Shown one piece after another: positions 26,406 to 36,365 of a stretch of DNA of 64,000 bases. The translations under genes were made by a program, and so were the position numbers. Origin of the DNA: Qipengyuania oceanensis (lineage in GTDB: Bacteria > Pseudomonadota > Alphaproteobacteria > Sphingomonadales > Sphingomonadaceae); NCBI RefSeq assembly GCF_009827535.1, contig NZ_WTYN01000001.1, positions 806,001-870,000 of the forward strand. The letters are read 5' to 3'. The notes under the pieces were generated by a model. The model searched no databases. It was not told the DNA's origin and was given only the letters and a program-made list of their open reading frames with translations. Numbering within the stretch: position 1 is the first letter of the stretch; every line of letters starts with the position of its first letter.

Positions 26406-27485
26406 ATGCTCGACCGCATCGCCCTCTCCCGCTTCCGCAATCATGCCGAAACCGCGCTCGATGGTGCGGGCAAGCTCAACCTGTTGCTGGGCGAGAACGG
26501 CGCGGGCAAGACCAACGTTCTCGAAGCCTTGTCGCTCTTCGCGCCCGGACGCGGACTGCGCAGGAACCGTCCGTCCGATATGGCTTCGAATGGGGGTGAC
26601 GGCGGCTTCGCGATCGGCGCATCGCTGGCGACCGGCGGGGAAAGCGTGCGCCTCGCGACCTTCGTGGAAGCAGCCCACCCGAACAGGCGGAACGTCCAGA
26701 TTAACGGCGCGCCCTCCCCGGCGACGGCGCTCGGCGAATGGGTCGCGGTGAGCTGGCTGACGCCTGCAATGGATGGCCTCTTCGCCGACAGTGCCGGTGC
26801 GCGGCGACGCTACATGGACCGGCTTGCCGTGGCGCTCGACCCGCTTCATGCCCGCCACGCGGCCCGGTACGAGCAGGGTTTGCGCGAACGCAACCGGCTG
26901 CTCGCGGACGATGCCGCGCCCGATCCGGCCTGGCTCGACGGCATCGAGGCGCAGATGGCTGAACACGGGTTTGCGCTGGCAACAGGGCGAGCACGGCTGG
27001 TTGCCGACCTCGTCGAAGCGCTATCGCACCTGCCGGACGAGCCCTTCGCACGCCCTGCTCTCTCCTATGACGCGGGTGGTCCGCTAGACCGCGCAGAACT
27101 CGCCGCCCGCTGGCATTCCAACCGGCAGCGCGACCGTGCCGCCGGACGCACGCTCACCGGTCCCCAGCGCGACGAGCTGTCGGTGACGATGTCCCGCAAT
27201 GCGATGCCTGCCGCCGATTGTTCGACCGGTGAACAGAAGGCGATGCTGATCGCCATGACGCTGGCCCATTCGGAACTGGCCGCGCGCGGGCGGCCGAGCG
27301 TGTTGCTCCTCGACGAGGTTGCTGCCCATCTCGATCCGCGTCGCCGCGCGGCACTGTTCGAGCGCCTGAACGAAGGCGCAGCCCAGGTCTGGATGACGGG
27401 AACCGAACCTGCTCCATTCGACGAAATTGTCGGATCGAGCGCCTATTGGCGCGTGGCCGGCGGATCGGTGCGCAAGATCGGCTAG
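26406..27485 (+). CDS. recF: DNA replication and repair protein RecF
   Basis: An SMC-like ATPase that helps load RecA at gaps with RecO and RecR. The 359 residues show IALSRFRNHAETALDG, Walker A LLLGENGAGKTNVLEALS, the signature DCSTGEQKAMLIAMTLAHSE and Walker B PSVLLLDEVAAHLDPRRRAA. It is not beside dnaA/dnaN/gyrB here. Its TAG stop shares CTAG with the convergent arylesterase stop. Confidence 0.96.
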   Translation: MLDRIALSRFRNHAETALDGAGKLNLLLGENGAGKTNVLEALSLFAPGRGLRRNRPSDMASNGGDGGFAIGASLATGGESVRLATFVEAAHPNRRNVQINGAPSPATALGEWVAVSWLTPAMDGLFADSAGARRRYMDRLAVALDPLHARHAARYEQGLRERNRLLADDAAPDPAWLDGIEAQMAEHGFALATGRARLVADLVEALSHLPDEPFARPALSYDAGGPLDRAELAARWHSNRQRDRAAGRTLTGPQRDELSVTMSRNAMPAADCSTGEQKAMLIAMTLAHSELAARGRPSVLLLDEVAAHLDPRRRAALFERLNEGAAQVWMTGTEPAPFDEIVGSSAYWRVAGGSVRKIG

Positions 27486-28189
27486 TTGTCGTTCGCCGCG
27501 TCCGGCAGCGCTTCGGCGACCTGCGACACGGTCGCGCCGACGATCTCCTCTATCCCCACCGCGGTCGGGTGGATCCGGTCGTCCTGGAAAAGCTCCGGCC
27601 TCTGGTAGATAGCCTCGAGGAAGAACGGGACCAGTTCCGCGCCATACTGGCGGGCGATGTCGCCATAGAGTGCATCGAAACGCTGCTGATAATCGGGGCC
27701 GAGATTGGGCGGCGCACGCATCCCCATCAGCAGCACCGGAATATCGCGATCGGTGATCTCGTCCAGGATGGCGGCGAGATTTTCGCGCGTCTGCGCCGGA
27801 TCGATGCTGCGCAGCAGGTCGTTGCCGCCAAGTTCGACGATAACCAGATCGGGCTTCTTCTCCTGCGCGTCGAGTGTGAAGGCGATCCGCTGGCGCCCGG
27901 CGGCGGTCGTGTCGCCCGACACACCTGCATTGGCGATCTGTGCATTGATGCCGCGCGCCCGCAGGGCTGCTTGCAGCCGCTCCGGATAGCTTTCGCCCGG
28001 GCCAAGACCATAGCCTGCGAACAGGCTGTCGCCGAAAGCGACTATATGGCGTTCGGGTCCCATGACCGGCACCTCGTCGGGAGAGACCTGCGCGCTCGGC
28101 TCGCCGGTTTCCCCTTCCTGCGCCCCGCCACAACCGGCCAGCACCAGCGCGGCAGCGAAGGGAACGATCGACGAAAAGCGCAGGCGCAT
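27482..28189 (-). CDS. Arylesterase / TesA-type SGNH hydrolase lipoprotein
   Basis: A 235-residue SGNH-family esterase with a lipoprotein signal (SIVPFAAALVLAGCGGAQ, lipobox LAGC). The catalytic blocks are HIVAFGDSLFAGYGLGPGES (Ser), NAGVSGDTTAAG (Gly), VELGGNDLLRSIDP (Asn) and FQDDRIHPTAVG (Asp-x-x-His). It is related to E. coli TesA. It is divergent from an ABC pair, and tesA next to ybbA-ybbP is a widely conserved arrangement. Confidence 0.92.
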   Translation of the reverse strand: MRLRFSSIVPFAAALVLAGCGGAQEGETGEPSAQVSPDEVPVMGPERHIVAFGDSLFAGYGLGPGESYPERLQAALRARGINAQIANAGVSGDTTAAGRQRIAFTLDAQEKKPDLVIVELGGNDLLRSIDPAQTRENLAAILDEITDRDIPVLLMGMRAPPNLGPDYQQRFDALYGDIARQYGAELVPFFLEAIYQRPELFQDDRIHPTAVGIEEIVGATVSQVAEALPDAANDN

Positions 28190-28256
28190 CTGCGGACTCC
28201 TTGAAACTGGCGTGAGCGGGCTTGTGCGGTTCCCATGCCTATGCCATCGCACGGCT

Positions 28257-28949
28257 GTGGCAAGCCCTCCCCCTGCAATTTCCGCCCGTAACGTCACCCT
28301 CACGCTCGGCAGCCGGAGCGCGCCGGTCGAGATCCTGCGCGGGATCGACCTCGATGTGGCAAAGGGCGAAACGCTCGCACTGCTGGGGCCCTCGGGGTCG
28401 GGCAAGAGCAGCCTGATGGCAGTCATGTCCGGCCTGGAAAGGGCTACCGGCGGATCGCTGGACGTCGCCGGCCAGGATTTCGCGGCGATGGACGAGGACG
28501 GTCTCGCGCTCGCCCGGCGGGGGCGGATCGGCATCGTGCTGCAGGCATTCCACCTGCTGCCGACCATGACCGCGCTCGAAAACGTCGCCACCCCGATGGA
28601 ACTGGCCGGGATGGAAGGCGCGCGCGAACGCGCCGCGGAAGAATTGCAAGCCGTCGGCCTCGGCCACCGGCTCGACCATTACCCGACCCAGCTTTCGGGC
28701 GGCGAGCAGCAACGCGTCGCCATAGCCCGCGCGATCGCCCCGCGCCCGGACCTCATCTTCGCCGACGAGCCGACCGGCAACCTCGACGCGGCAACCGGAC
28801 ACGAGATTGTCGACATCCTCTTCGCACGTCGCGCGGAAACCGGCGCGACGCTGGTCGTCATCACGCACGATCCGGAACTGGCGGAGCATTGCGACCGCGT
28901 GGTCACGCTGGCCGACGGGCGCATCGCCACCGATACGGGAGCGAGATGA
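28257..28949 (+). CDS. ybbA: ABC transporter ATP-binding protein (YbbA-like)
   Basis: A 230-residue ATPase: Walker A LLGPSGSGKSSLMAVM, Q-loop QAFHLLPTMTALENV, signature QLSGGEQQRVAIARAI, Walker B DLIFADEPTGNLDAATG and the switch His in LVVITHDPELAEHCD. It belongs to the LolD/MacB class that partners FtsX-type permeases. The likely start is GTG at 28257; no in-frame ATG exists upstream of the first strand. Its TGA overlaps the permease ATG (ATGA). Confidence 0.93.
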   Translation: MASPPPAISARNVTLTLGSRSAPVEILRGIDLDVAKGETLALLGPSGSGKSSLMAVMSGLERATGGSLDVAGQDFAAMDEDGLALARRGRIGIVLQAFHLLPTMTALENVATPMELAGMEGARERAAEELQAVGLGHRLDHYPTQLSGGEQQRVAIARAIAPRPDLIFADEPTGNLDAATGHEIVDILFARRAETGATLVVITHDPELAEHCDRVVTLADGRIATDTGAR

Positions 28950-31468
28950 ACGCCAACCTGCCATGGCGCACTGCCTGGACGATCGCGCGGCGCGATCTCA
29001 ATGGCCGGTTCAAGGGGTTGCGCCTGCTGCTCGTCTGTCTGTTTCTCGGCACCGGAGCGATTGCTGCCATCGGGACGCTGACGACCGCGATCGAGACCGA
29101 GCTTTCCGATCGCGGGCAGGCACTGCTGGGCGGGGACATCCAGGTGTCGGTCTGGCAGCGGCTTCCCAACGAGGAGGAACTGGCTGCCTTCCGCGAACTG
29201 GGCACGGTTTCCGGCGGGACGCGGCTGCAGGTCGTCGCGCGCGCAGGGGAGAACAACGCGCCGGTCGAACTGAAGGCAGTCGACGCGAAATACCCGTTAT
29301 ATGGCCGTTTCGTGCTGGAGGACGGTCGCGAGGTCGGCGCACCGCCACCGGGCCGGGCCTGGCTGGCGCAAGGGGCACTCGACCGGCTCGGCCTCAAGGT
29401 CGGCGACAGTTTCGAGGTCGGCACGGCGAGCCTGCGCGTCGGCGGGATCATCCGCACCGAGCCCGACCGGCTGGGCGAAGGTTTCCAGCTCGGGCCGACG
29501 GTGATCGTCGCCGACGACGTACCGCAAGCCGCCGGCCTGCTCGCGCCCGGGTCGATGTTTCGCAGCAAGTATCGCATTGCGCTCGAGGATCCGGCGACCG
29601 ATCTCGAGGCAACGACCGAAGTGCTCGACCAGCGCTTCCCGCTCTCCGGTTTCGAGCTGCGCACGCGTGATCGCGCTTCGCCCGGTGCGGACCGCTTCGT
29701 CGACCGGATGGGAGAATTCCTGACCCTGGTCGGTCTTGCCGCGCTGATCATCGCCGGCATCGGGATCGGCGGCGGGGTGACATCCTATCTCGAAGCGCGA
29801 CGGACCAGTATCGCGACGCTGAAGGTACTGGGCGCGACCAGCACCGACATCGCGCGCATCTACGTCCTCCAGATTGGCGCGGCGGCGCTCGTCGGTTCGC
29901 TTGCAGGCCTGGCGGTCGGCGTAGCGGTGACCCCGCTTCTCGCCGGTGCGCTGTCCGGGCTGCTGCCGGTGGAGGGCGGCGTCACCGTCGCTCCGCTCGC
30001 ACTCCTGAGTGCGCTGGCCTACGGGCTGCTGGTGGCGCTCGTGTTCGCAGCGACGCCGATTATCCGCGCGCGAAACTTTCCGGCCATGGCGCTGATGCGC
30101 GCCCGCGTTGCGCCGCTCAGCCGCGACCGGACGGCATTGCGCTGGGTCGGCGGCGGACTGCTGGCGATCATCGCGCTGGCGCTGCTGAGCGCCGCACAAC
30201 CGCTGCTGACCGCAGGTTTCCTCGCCGGCGCCGCAGCGGTGCTGGCGCTGCTGGGCCTGATCGGCTGGGCCATTCGCAAGGGTGTCGGCGCGCTTCCCCG
30301 GCCGGGCAATCCGATCCTGCGTAATGCAATGGCAAACCTCCACCGGCCTGGCTCGAACACCGGAGCGCTGGTCACGGCCCTTGGCTTCGGCCTTGCCGCC
30401 TTCGTGGTGCTGGCGGCGATCCAGACCGCGATCGACGGAAACATCGAGCGGCGCGTACCAGACGAGGCTCCGGATTATTTCGTGCTCGACATCCCGCGCG
30501 ACCGGATCGACGAATTCGGAACGCTGGTCCGCTCAGAGCAGCCCGAGGCCGCCATCCGCACCGTTCCCGCGTTACGCGGCTCGATCACTGCCTACGGCCC
30601 GCGCGATGCGATGACGCAGGTCGCCGAACTGGAGGAAATCCCGGATGGCGCCTGGCCGCTGCGGGGCGAGCGCGGCCTCACCTATTCGGAAGACTTGCCG
30701 GTCGGCAACACGATCCTCGACGGGACCTGGTGGCCGAACGGCTATGACGGCGAACCTCTGGTCTCGGTCGACGAGGAGTTTGCCGCCGCTATCGATCTCC
30801 AGATCGGCGATTACCTGACGGTCGCCCTGCTCGGTGTCGAGCGCACCGTGCGCGTCGCCAACCTGCGACGTATCGACTGGGAAAGCATGGGCTTCAACTA
30901 CGTACTCGTCTTCTCGCCCAACGCTCTGGAGGATGCGCCGCACAATATCGCGGCGACGATCGAGCTGCCCGGCGAAACTCCCACCGGGCCGCTGCTGCGC
31001 GCGCTGGTCAATGCCTTCCCGTCGAGCTCGGTGATCGAGATCGGGCAGGTGCTCGCCCAGGCACGCACGATCCTGACCCAAGTCGGCCTTGCGACCTTCG
31101 CCGCTGCCTCGGTCGCGGTTCTGGCAGGTCTGGCCGTATTGCTCGGGAGCATCGCAGCCGCACGGGCCGCGCGCACCTACGATACCGTCGTATTGCGCGT
31201 GCTTGGTGCGAGCCGTGGCCAGATCCTGCTCATGCAATTCGCGGAATATGCCTTGCTGGCACTGGTCCTCGCGGTCGTCGCGCTCGGTCTCGGGAGCCTG
31301 ACCGCCTGGCTGGTCGTCACCCAGTTGTTCGAGTTCGACTGGCTGCCCGACTGGCCGACCGTGCTGGCCGTACTCGGTGCCGGCATCGCGGTGGTCCTCG
31401 GCTTCGCGATCGGCGGCTCGCTGCCGTTGCTGCGGGCTCGGCCTGCACAGGCGCTCCGCTCGCTCTAG
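28946..31468 (+). CDS. ybbP: FtsX-type ABC permease (YbbP-like)
   Basis: An 840-residue permease. There is an N-terminal helix (GLRLLLVCLFLGTGAIAAIG), a periplasmic domain to about 250, and three FtsX helices (FLTLVGLAALIIAGIGIGGG onward). A middle group follows at about 400-510 (ALRWVGGGLLAIIALALLS), then a second periplasmic domain and a last FtsX unit (TFAAASVAVLAGLAVLLGS to GFAIGGSLPLLRARP). This is the ten-helix YbbP/YknZ-like build. The transported or extruded substrate is unknown; the partner arylesterase hints at lipid or acyl compounds. Confidence 0.92.
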   Translation: MNANLPWRTAWTIARRDLNGRFKGLRLLLVCLFLGTGAIAAIGTLTTAIETELSDRGQALLGGDIQVSVWQRLPNEEELAAFRELGTVSGGTRLQVVARAGENNAPVELKAVDAKYPLYGRFVLEDGREVGAPPPGRAWLAQGALDRLGLKVGDSFEVGTASLRVGGIIRTEPDRLGEGFQLGPTVIVADDVPQAAGLLAPGSMFRSKYRIALEDPATDLEATTEVLDQRFPLSGFELRTRDRASPGADRFVDRMGEFLTLVGLAALIIAGIGIGGGVTSYLEARRTSIATLKVLGATSTDIARIYVLQIGAAALVGSLAGLAVGVAVTPLLAGALSGLLPVEGGVTVAPLALLSALAYGLLVALVFAATPIIRARNFPAMALMRARVAPLSRDRTALRWVGGGLLAIIALALLSAAQPLLTAGFLAGAAAVLALLGLIGWAIRKGVGALPRPGNPILRNAMANLHRPGSNTGALVTALGFGLAAFVVLAAIQTAIDGNIERRVPDEAPDYFVLDIPRDRIDEFGTLVRSEQPEAAIRTVPALRGSITAYGPRDAMTQVAELEEIPDGAWPLRGERGLTYSEDLPVGNTILDGTWWPNGYDGEPLVSVDEEFAAAIDLQIGDYLTVALLGVERTVRVANLRRIDWESMGFNYVLVFSPNALEDAPHNIAATIELPGETPTGPLLRALVNAFPSSSVIEIGQVLAQARTILTQVGLATFAAASVAVLAGLAVLLGSIAAARAARTYDTVVLRVLGASRGQILLMQFAEYALLALVLAVVALGLGSLTAWLVVTQLFEFDWLPDWPTVLAVLGAGIAVVLGFAIGGSLPLLRARPAQALRSL

Positions 31469-31483
31469 AGAGTCTCGGGCAAA

Positions 31484-31525
31484 GAAAAAGGGCCCCGCCA
31501 TCGCCGGCGAGGCCCTCCCCTTTTT
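31484..31525. terminator. Bidirectional intrinsic terminator
   Basis: Stem GGGCCCCGCC / GGCGAGGCCC (one mismatch) with loop ATCGCC. On the minus strand it is followed at once by CTTTTTC, a good terminator for the TonB-receptor gene. On the plus strand TTTTT follows after a few bases, serving the ybbP operon. Confidence 0.88.
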
Positions 31526-31541
31526 AACGCTATGCGCCGCT

Positions 31542-34199
31542 TCAGAAGCGGTAGCGCGCAGTCACACCATAAGTGCGCGGCTGGCTCGGATAGCCCGAGA
31601 TCGTGCCCGGCTGGGCGACACCCGGGAAGATCGTCGTCAGATAACGCTCGTTGGTGAGGTTGCGGACCCAGCCCGCGATCTCGAAGCCAGCGTCGGCGAC
31701 GAAGGTGAGCGAGCCGTTCACCTGGTTCACTTCGCGGCGATAGTTGCGCGCGATGCCGATCGGGTCCGGGAAGCCCGGGATGCCGTCGAGGATCTGCGTG
31801 TTGCTCTCGTGGTAGTAGTCGAGGCGACCGATCAGCAGGTTACCCGTGGTGCCGAATTCGTGCGTGTAGGTCGCCGAGGTCGCGATCGAGAACTCGGGAA
31901 CACCCGCTACCGGCTGGCCGGTCAGGTCGCCGACTGCCGAACCCGGGAAGCTGTCGTACTTCGAATCGAGATAGGTCAGCGCGAAGGTCAGGACGAGCGG
32001 ATCGACCGGGTTGACCGAGGAATCGAGCTCGAAACCGCGGACCGACTGCGAACCCGCATTGGCGAGCGCGAAACCGGTGCCGGTGAAGGCGTTCGACTGG
32101 AACCCGTCGATCGTCTGGTCGAACAGCGCGAGGTTGAAGCCGAAGCGATCGAATTCGCCCTTCAGGCCGACTTCCCAGACCTTGGCCTTTTCCGGTCCGG
32201 CGAAGCGCGAACCGGTGGTGAGGTTGGGCACTGCCAGACCGGCATCGCGGATCGGCGAGGACGGCGCGAGGATCGTGCTGCCGAACGGACCGGCGGTGTA
32301 ATCGGTGTTCGTCGGGCGGCTGTCACGCGACAGGTTCACCGAGCTCGCCTTGAAGCCCGTTGCATAGGTCACATAGGCGTTCAGCGAGTCGGTCAGCTCG
32401 TAGGCCGCACGCAGCGTGTAGCTGAAGTTGTCGTCGCGGGTCTTGCCCGGTTCGACGGCGTTCGGCACCGCGAGGAACGGCGGCAGGAACTGCAGCTGCT
32501 GCAGCGGCAGAAGCTGGTTGCAGAACGGCGGCGGCGAAGTCGGCGAACACGGCGTCGTCGCGATGGTCGTGATCTGCTGGAAGCCGGCCGGAGCATTGGT
32601 CGCGAAGTTCTGGATCACGGTCGGAGTGACCGCCGACGCCGGGATGTTGAGTGCCTGTGCGATGCCGCCGACGATCACGGCGTCGACGAAGTTCACGCTG
32701 GCAAACGGATCGAGCGACTGCTGCGAGAGCGCGAAATCCTTCTTGTCCTTGGTGTAGTTGAAGCCGCCGGTCAGCGTCAGGCGATCGGTGACTTCGAAAT
32801 CGACCGTGCCGAAGATCGACCACGAGGTGTTGTCGAGTTGGAAGCTCTCGCGCGTCGTCGGGCCCTGCGCGAAGGATGCACCAACCGGAATGCCGAGCTG
32901 CGATTCGACGAAGCCGATCGTTCCGGGCGTGCCGCTGCCGGCCAGCAGGTCGAAGAACAGGCGGCTGTTCGCGCCGTTGTCGAGACCGCTGTTCTGGTCG
33001 ACCGATTCGTCGAAGTAGAAGCCGCCGAGCAGGAAGTTGAGCGGGCCGTCGAAGTCCGAAGCGACGCGCAGTTCCTGCGTGAAGGTGTCGACCGCCTGGT
33101 CGGTGATCTGGTTGACGATGTCGGCGCTGGTGAAATCGACGTCCTGCACGTTGTAGCTGCGCAGTTCGCGATAGGACGTGATCGAGGTGAAGCTCAGCGC
33201 GCCGGCTTCGTAGTCTGCCTGCACCGAGCCGCCGTAGCTCTCGATATCGTTGAGCGGCAGGACGTTGAGATAGGCCTTGTCGGAAAACGGCGATTCGACG
33301 TCGACTGCGCCGCCGACACCGAAGATCAGCGGAACGGTCGTGCCGGCGCGGACATTGGCCGCGTGGCAGCACAGTTCGTCGATCTTCGAATAGTCGCCGA
33401 TCGCGCGCAGGCGGAACGCACCGCCGTTGTCGAACAGGAGCTGGCCGCGCAGCACGTAGCGGTCGCGATCGTTGATCTTCTCGTCGAGGTTCACGACGTC
33501 GACGTATCCGTCACGCTTGTTGTAGGTGCCGTCGAGCGAGAAGGCGATGGAATCGGTGATCGGGCCGGTCACGTCGGCCTTGGCGACGATATTGTCGTAA
33601 TTGCCGTAGGTGAGGCTCACCGAACCGCCGAAGTCGAACTGCGGCTCGCGGGTGACGACGGAGATGACGCCGGCGCTGGCGTTCTTGCCGAACAGCGTGT
33701 TCTGCGGGCCGCGCAGGACTTCGATCCGCTGGACGTTGGCGAGATCGTTGATCGAGCTGGCCGAGCGCGAGCGGAACACGCCGTCGATGAAGACGCCGAC
33801 CGACGGCTCGATACCGAAGTTGTTGGCGCCGTTACCGAAACCGCGGATGATGAAGGTGGTGTTCGCACTGCTCTGGAGCGTGCTGACGCGCAGCGAGGGC
33901 GCGACCGTCTGCAGATCGGCGAGATCGCGGATTTCCGCGCGCTCGAGCGTTTCGCCGCTGGTCACGCTGACCGAGACAGGGGTTTCCTGGAGCGTCTGTT
34001 CGCGCTTGGTCGCGGTAACGATGATGACGTTGGCTTGCGCGTCCGACGCGTCGTTGATGTTATCGCCGTCGGTGTCGATTTCTTCCTGGACGTCTTCGAT
34101 GACGTCAGCATCCTGCGCATGGGCGACGCCGGGCAAGGCGACGATGGCCGCACCGGTCAGAAGGGCGGCACGCGCGGTGTTGTAAGCGATAGATCGCAT
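31542..34199 (-). CDS. TonB-dependent outer-membrane receptor
   Basis: An 885-residue receptor that imports a ligand using TonB energy. Signal peptide: TARAALLTGAAIVALPGVAHA. Residues 30-56 are acidic with DTDGDNINDASDA, a calcium-loop-like motif, before the TonB box (VIIVTATKR). The plug domain follows at about 65-180 (TPVSVSVTSGETLERAEIRD, IEVLRGPQNTLFGKNASAG), then a 22-strand barrel with an internal Cys-containing loop (CSPTSPPPFCNQ) and a terminal Phe (GVTARYRF). The plug fits the wide family seen in sphingomonads; the ligand cannot be told. It is alone, divergent from typA. Confidence 0.93.
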   Translation of the reverse strand: MRSIAYNTARAALLTGAAIVALPGVAHAQDADVIEDVQEEIDTDGDNINDASDAQANVIIVTATKREQTLQETPVSVSVTSGETLERAEIRDLADLQTVAPSLRVSTLQSSANTTFIIRGFGNGANNFGIEPSVGVFIDGVFRSRSASSINDLANVQRIEVLRGPQNTLFGKNASAGVISVVTREPQFDFGGSVSLTYGNYDNIVAKADVTGPITDSIAFSLDGTYNKRDGYVDVVNLDEKINDRDRYVLRGQLLFDNGGAFRLRAIGDYSKIDELCCHAANVRAGTTVPLIFGVGGAVDVESPFSDKAYLNVLPLNDIESYGGSVQADYEAGALSFTSITSYRELRSYNVQDVDFTSADIVNQITDQAVDTFTQELRVASDFDGPLNFLLGGFYFDESVDQNSGLDNGANSRLFFDLLAGSGTPGTIGFVESQLGIPVGASFAQGPTTRESFQLDNTSWSIFGTVDFEVTDRLTLTGGFNYTKDKKDFALSQQSLDPFASVNFVDAVIVGGIAQALNIPASAVTPTVIQNFATNAPAGFQQITTIATTPCSPTSPPPFCNQLLPLQQLQFLPPFLAVPNAVEPGKTRDDNFSYTLRAAYELTDSLNAYVTYATGFKASSVNLSRDSRPTNTDYTAGPFGSTILAPSSPIRDAGLAVPNLTTGSRFAGPEKAKVWEVGLKGEFDRFGFNLALFDQTIDGFQSNAFTGTGFALANAGSQSVRGFELDSSVNPVDPLVLTFALTYLDSKYDSFPGSAVGDLTGQPVAGVPEFSIATSATYTHEFGTTGNLLIGRLDYYHESNTQILDGIPGFPDPIGIARNYRREVNQVNGSLTFVADAGFEIAGWVRNLTNERYLTTIFPGVAQPGTISGYPSQPRTYGVTARYRF

Positions 34200-34276
34200 G
34201 AAGTTCTCTCTCTGTTGGGATTTTCGGGCGCCATCTCTGCTTCGGCGACGCCTCTGGTTCTCATTGACGGGCGGCT

Positions 34277-34311
34277 CTTACGGTTAGGTAAACGGGGGGA
34301 CAATCCGTAAG
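34277..34311. repeat. Inverted repeat CTTACGG-N21-CCGTAAG
   Basis: Seven-bp perfect arms in the 275-base divergent region between the TonB-receptor and typA, 78 bases before the receptor start. It could be an operator for the receptor gene. Nothing else in 34200-34474 stands out. Confidence 0.4.
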
Positions 34312-34474
34312 TTTCGGACGATTCAACGGGTTTTCGCCAGTTGTGACCTTGGCGCAACACCCATGCCGCGCTTGCCGCATTGCAGCATCGGCGTCGAGCG
34401 GCTAGGGGCGCGAACGAAATGCTGGCGCGCCATCTGGCTGCGCCTCCTCCCCGTTTTCGAAAGCTCCGTTCCTC

Positions 34475-36307
34475 ATGACCACTTCGCAGCGCAATATCGC
34501 GATCATCGCCCACGTCGACCACGGCAAGACGACGCTGGTCGACCAGCTGTTCCGCCAATCCGGGACCTTCCGCGACAACCAGCGCGTGGAAGAGCGCGCC
34601 ATGGATTCCAACGACCTCGAAAAGGAACGCGGGATTACCATCCTCGCCAAGCCGACGAGCGTCGAATGGGTTTCGTCGAAGGGCGAGAACTTCCACATCA
34701 ACATCGTCGACACGCCCGGCCACGCCGACTTCGGGGCCGAGGTCGAGCGGATCCTGAGCATGGTCGACGGCGTCATCCTGCTCGTCGACGCAGCCGAAGG
34801 GCCGATGCCGCAGACCAAGTTCGTGACCGGCAAGGCGCTCGGCCTCGGGCTCAAGCCGATCGTGGTCGTGAACAAGATCGATCGCGGCGATGCCCGCCCC
34901 TCCGAAGTGCTCGACGAAGTGTTCGACCTGTTCGTTTCGCTCGATGCCAACGACGAGCAGCTCGACTTCCCCGTGCTCTACGCCTCCGGCCGCTCGGGCT
35001 TTGCCAGCGACGACGAGAACGCACGCGAAGGCGACTTGCTGCCGCTGTTCGAACTCATCACCAGCCACGTTCCGGCACCGGGCCTCGACCAGGACGGCGC
35101 CTTCTCGATGCTGGCAACCCTGCTCGACCGCGACAGCTTCCTCGGCCGTATCCTGACCGGCCGGATCGAGAGCGGCACGCTCGAAGTCGGCATGCCGATC
35201 AAGGCGCTCGACGTGAACGGCAAGCTGGTCGAAAGCGGCCGCGCCACCAAGGTCTTCGCCTACGAGGGTCTCGAACGTGTTCCGGTCGACCGCGCCAAGG
35301 CCGGCGACATCGTCGCCATTGCCGGGCTGACCGAAGCGACCGTCTCCAACACGCTGTGCGATCCGCAGGTCACCGAGCCGATCGCCGCGCAGCCGATCGA
35401 TCCGCCGACGCTGGCAATGACCTTCACCGTCAACGACAGCCCCTATGCCGGGCGCGAGGGCGACAAGGTCCAGAGCCGCGTGATCCGGGACCGGCTCGAG
35501 CGGGAAGCGGAAGGCAATGTCGCCATCCGCATCTCCGAGAGTGCCGACAAGGACGCGTTCGAAGTCGCGGGTCGCGGCGAACTGCAGCTGGGCGTGCTCA
35601 TCGAAACGATGCGGCGCGAAGGCTTCGAGCTGTCGATCAGCCGCCCGCGCGTGCTGTTCCGTGACGGTCCCGATGGTCGCGAAGAGCCCTATGAAACGGT
35701 GGTCATCGACGTCGACGACGAGTTTTCGGGCACGGTCGTCGAGAAGATGGCCATGCGCAAGGCCGAGATGACCGATATGCGCCCGTCCGGTTCCGGAAAG
35801 ACCCGGATCACCTTCTCGGCGCCGAGCCGTGGCCTGATCGGCTATCACGGTGAATTCCTGTCGGACACGCGCGGCACGGGCATCATGAACCGCCTGTTCG
35901 AGAAATACGGGCCTTACAGGGGTAAGATCGAAGGCCGCCAGAACGGCGCGATGATCTCGATGGAACAGGGCGAAGCCGTCGCCTACGCGCTCAATTCGTT
36001 CGAAGACCGCGGCGTCCTGTTCGTCTCGCCGGGCGACAAGCTTTACGAAGGCATGATCATAGGCGAAAACGCCAAGCCGCAGGACCTCGAAGTCAATCCG
36101 CTGAAGTCCAAGCAGCTTACGAACTTCCGCTCGACCGGAAAGGACGACGCGGTGCGCCTCACTCCGCCGCGCCGGATGACTCTGGAGCAGGCCATCGCCT
36201 ATATCCAGGACGACGAGCTGGTCGAAGTCACACCAAAGACGATCCGCCTGCGCAAGCGCTATCTCGATCCGCACGAGCGCAAGCGCCAGTCGCGCAAGTC
36301 GGAGTAG
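34475..36307 (+). CDS. typA: Translational GTPase TypA/BipA
   Basis: A ribosome-binding GTPase of the EF-G class, involved in 50S assembly and stress or cold adaptation. The 610-residue product has G1 [19 protein letters not shown], switch and G2 [13 protein letters not shown]3 [12 protein letters not shown] and G4 VVNKIDR, followed by EF-G-like domains II, III and V and the BipA-specific C-terminal domain ([20 protein letters not shown]). ATG at 34475 is clear. Probably monocistronic. Confidence 0.97.
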   Translation: MTTSQRNIAIIAHVDHGKTTLVDQLFRQSGTFRDNQRVEERAMDSNDLEKERGITILAKPTSVEWVSSKGENFHINIVDTPGHADFGAEVERILSMVDGVILLVDAAEGPMPQTKFVTGKALGLGLKPIVVVNKIDRGDARPSEVLDEVFDLFVSLDANDEQLDFPVLYASGRSGFASDDENAREGDLLPLFELITSHVPAPGLDQDGAFSMLATLLDRDSFLGRILTGRIESGTLEVGMPIKALDVNGKLVESGRATKVFAYEGLERVPVDRAKAGDIVAIAGLTEATVSNTLCDPQVTEPIAAQPIDPPTLAMTFTVNDSPYAGREGDKVQSRVIRDRLEREAEGNVAIRISESADKDAFEVAGRGELQLGVLIETMRREGFELSISRPRVLFRDGPDGREEPYETVVIDVDDEFSGTVVEKMAMRKAEMTDMRPSGSGKTRITFSAPSRGLIGYHGEFLSDTRGTGIMNRLFEKYGPYRGKIEGRQNGAMISMEQGEAVAYALNSFEDRGVLFVSPGDKLYEGMIIGENAKPQDLEVNPLKSKQLTNFRSTGKDDAVRLTPPRRMTLEQAIAYIQDDELVEVTPKTIRLRKRYLDPHERKRQSRKSE

Positions 36308-36365
36308 GCGGTAGGTCCGGAGCCAGATTGGCCAGAGCCGGTTTCGTCTGTTACCAGCCGCGCCC

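Noticed and set aside
31377-34310. A 977-codon open frame antisense to the TonB receptor
   Set aside because: Asp/Arg/Val-rich low-complexity product with no domain; the minus-strand receptor is complete with signal peptide and barrel end.
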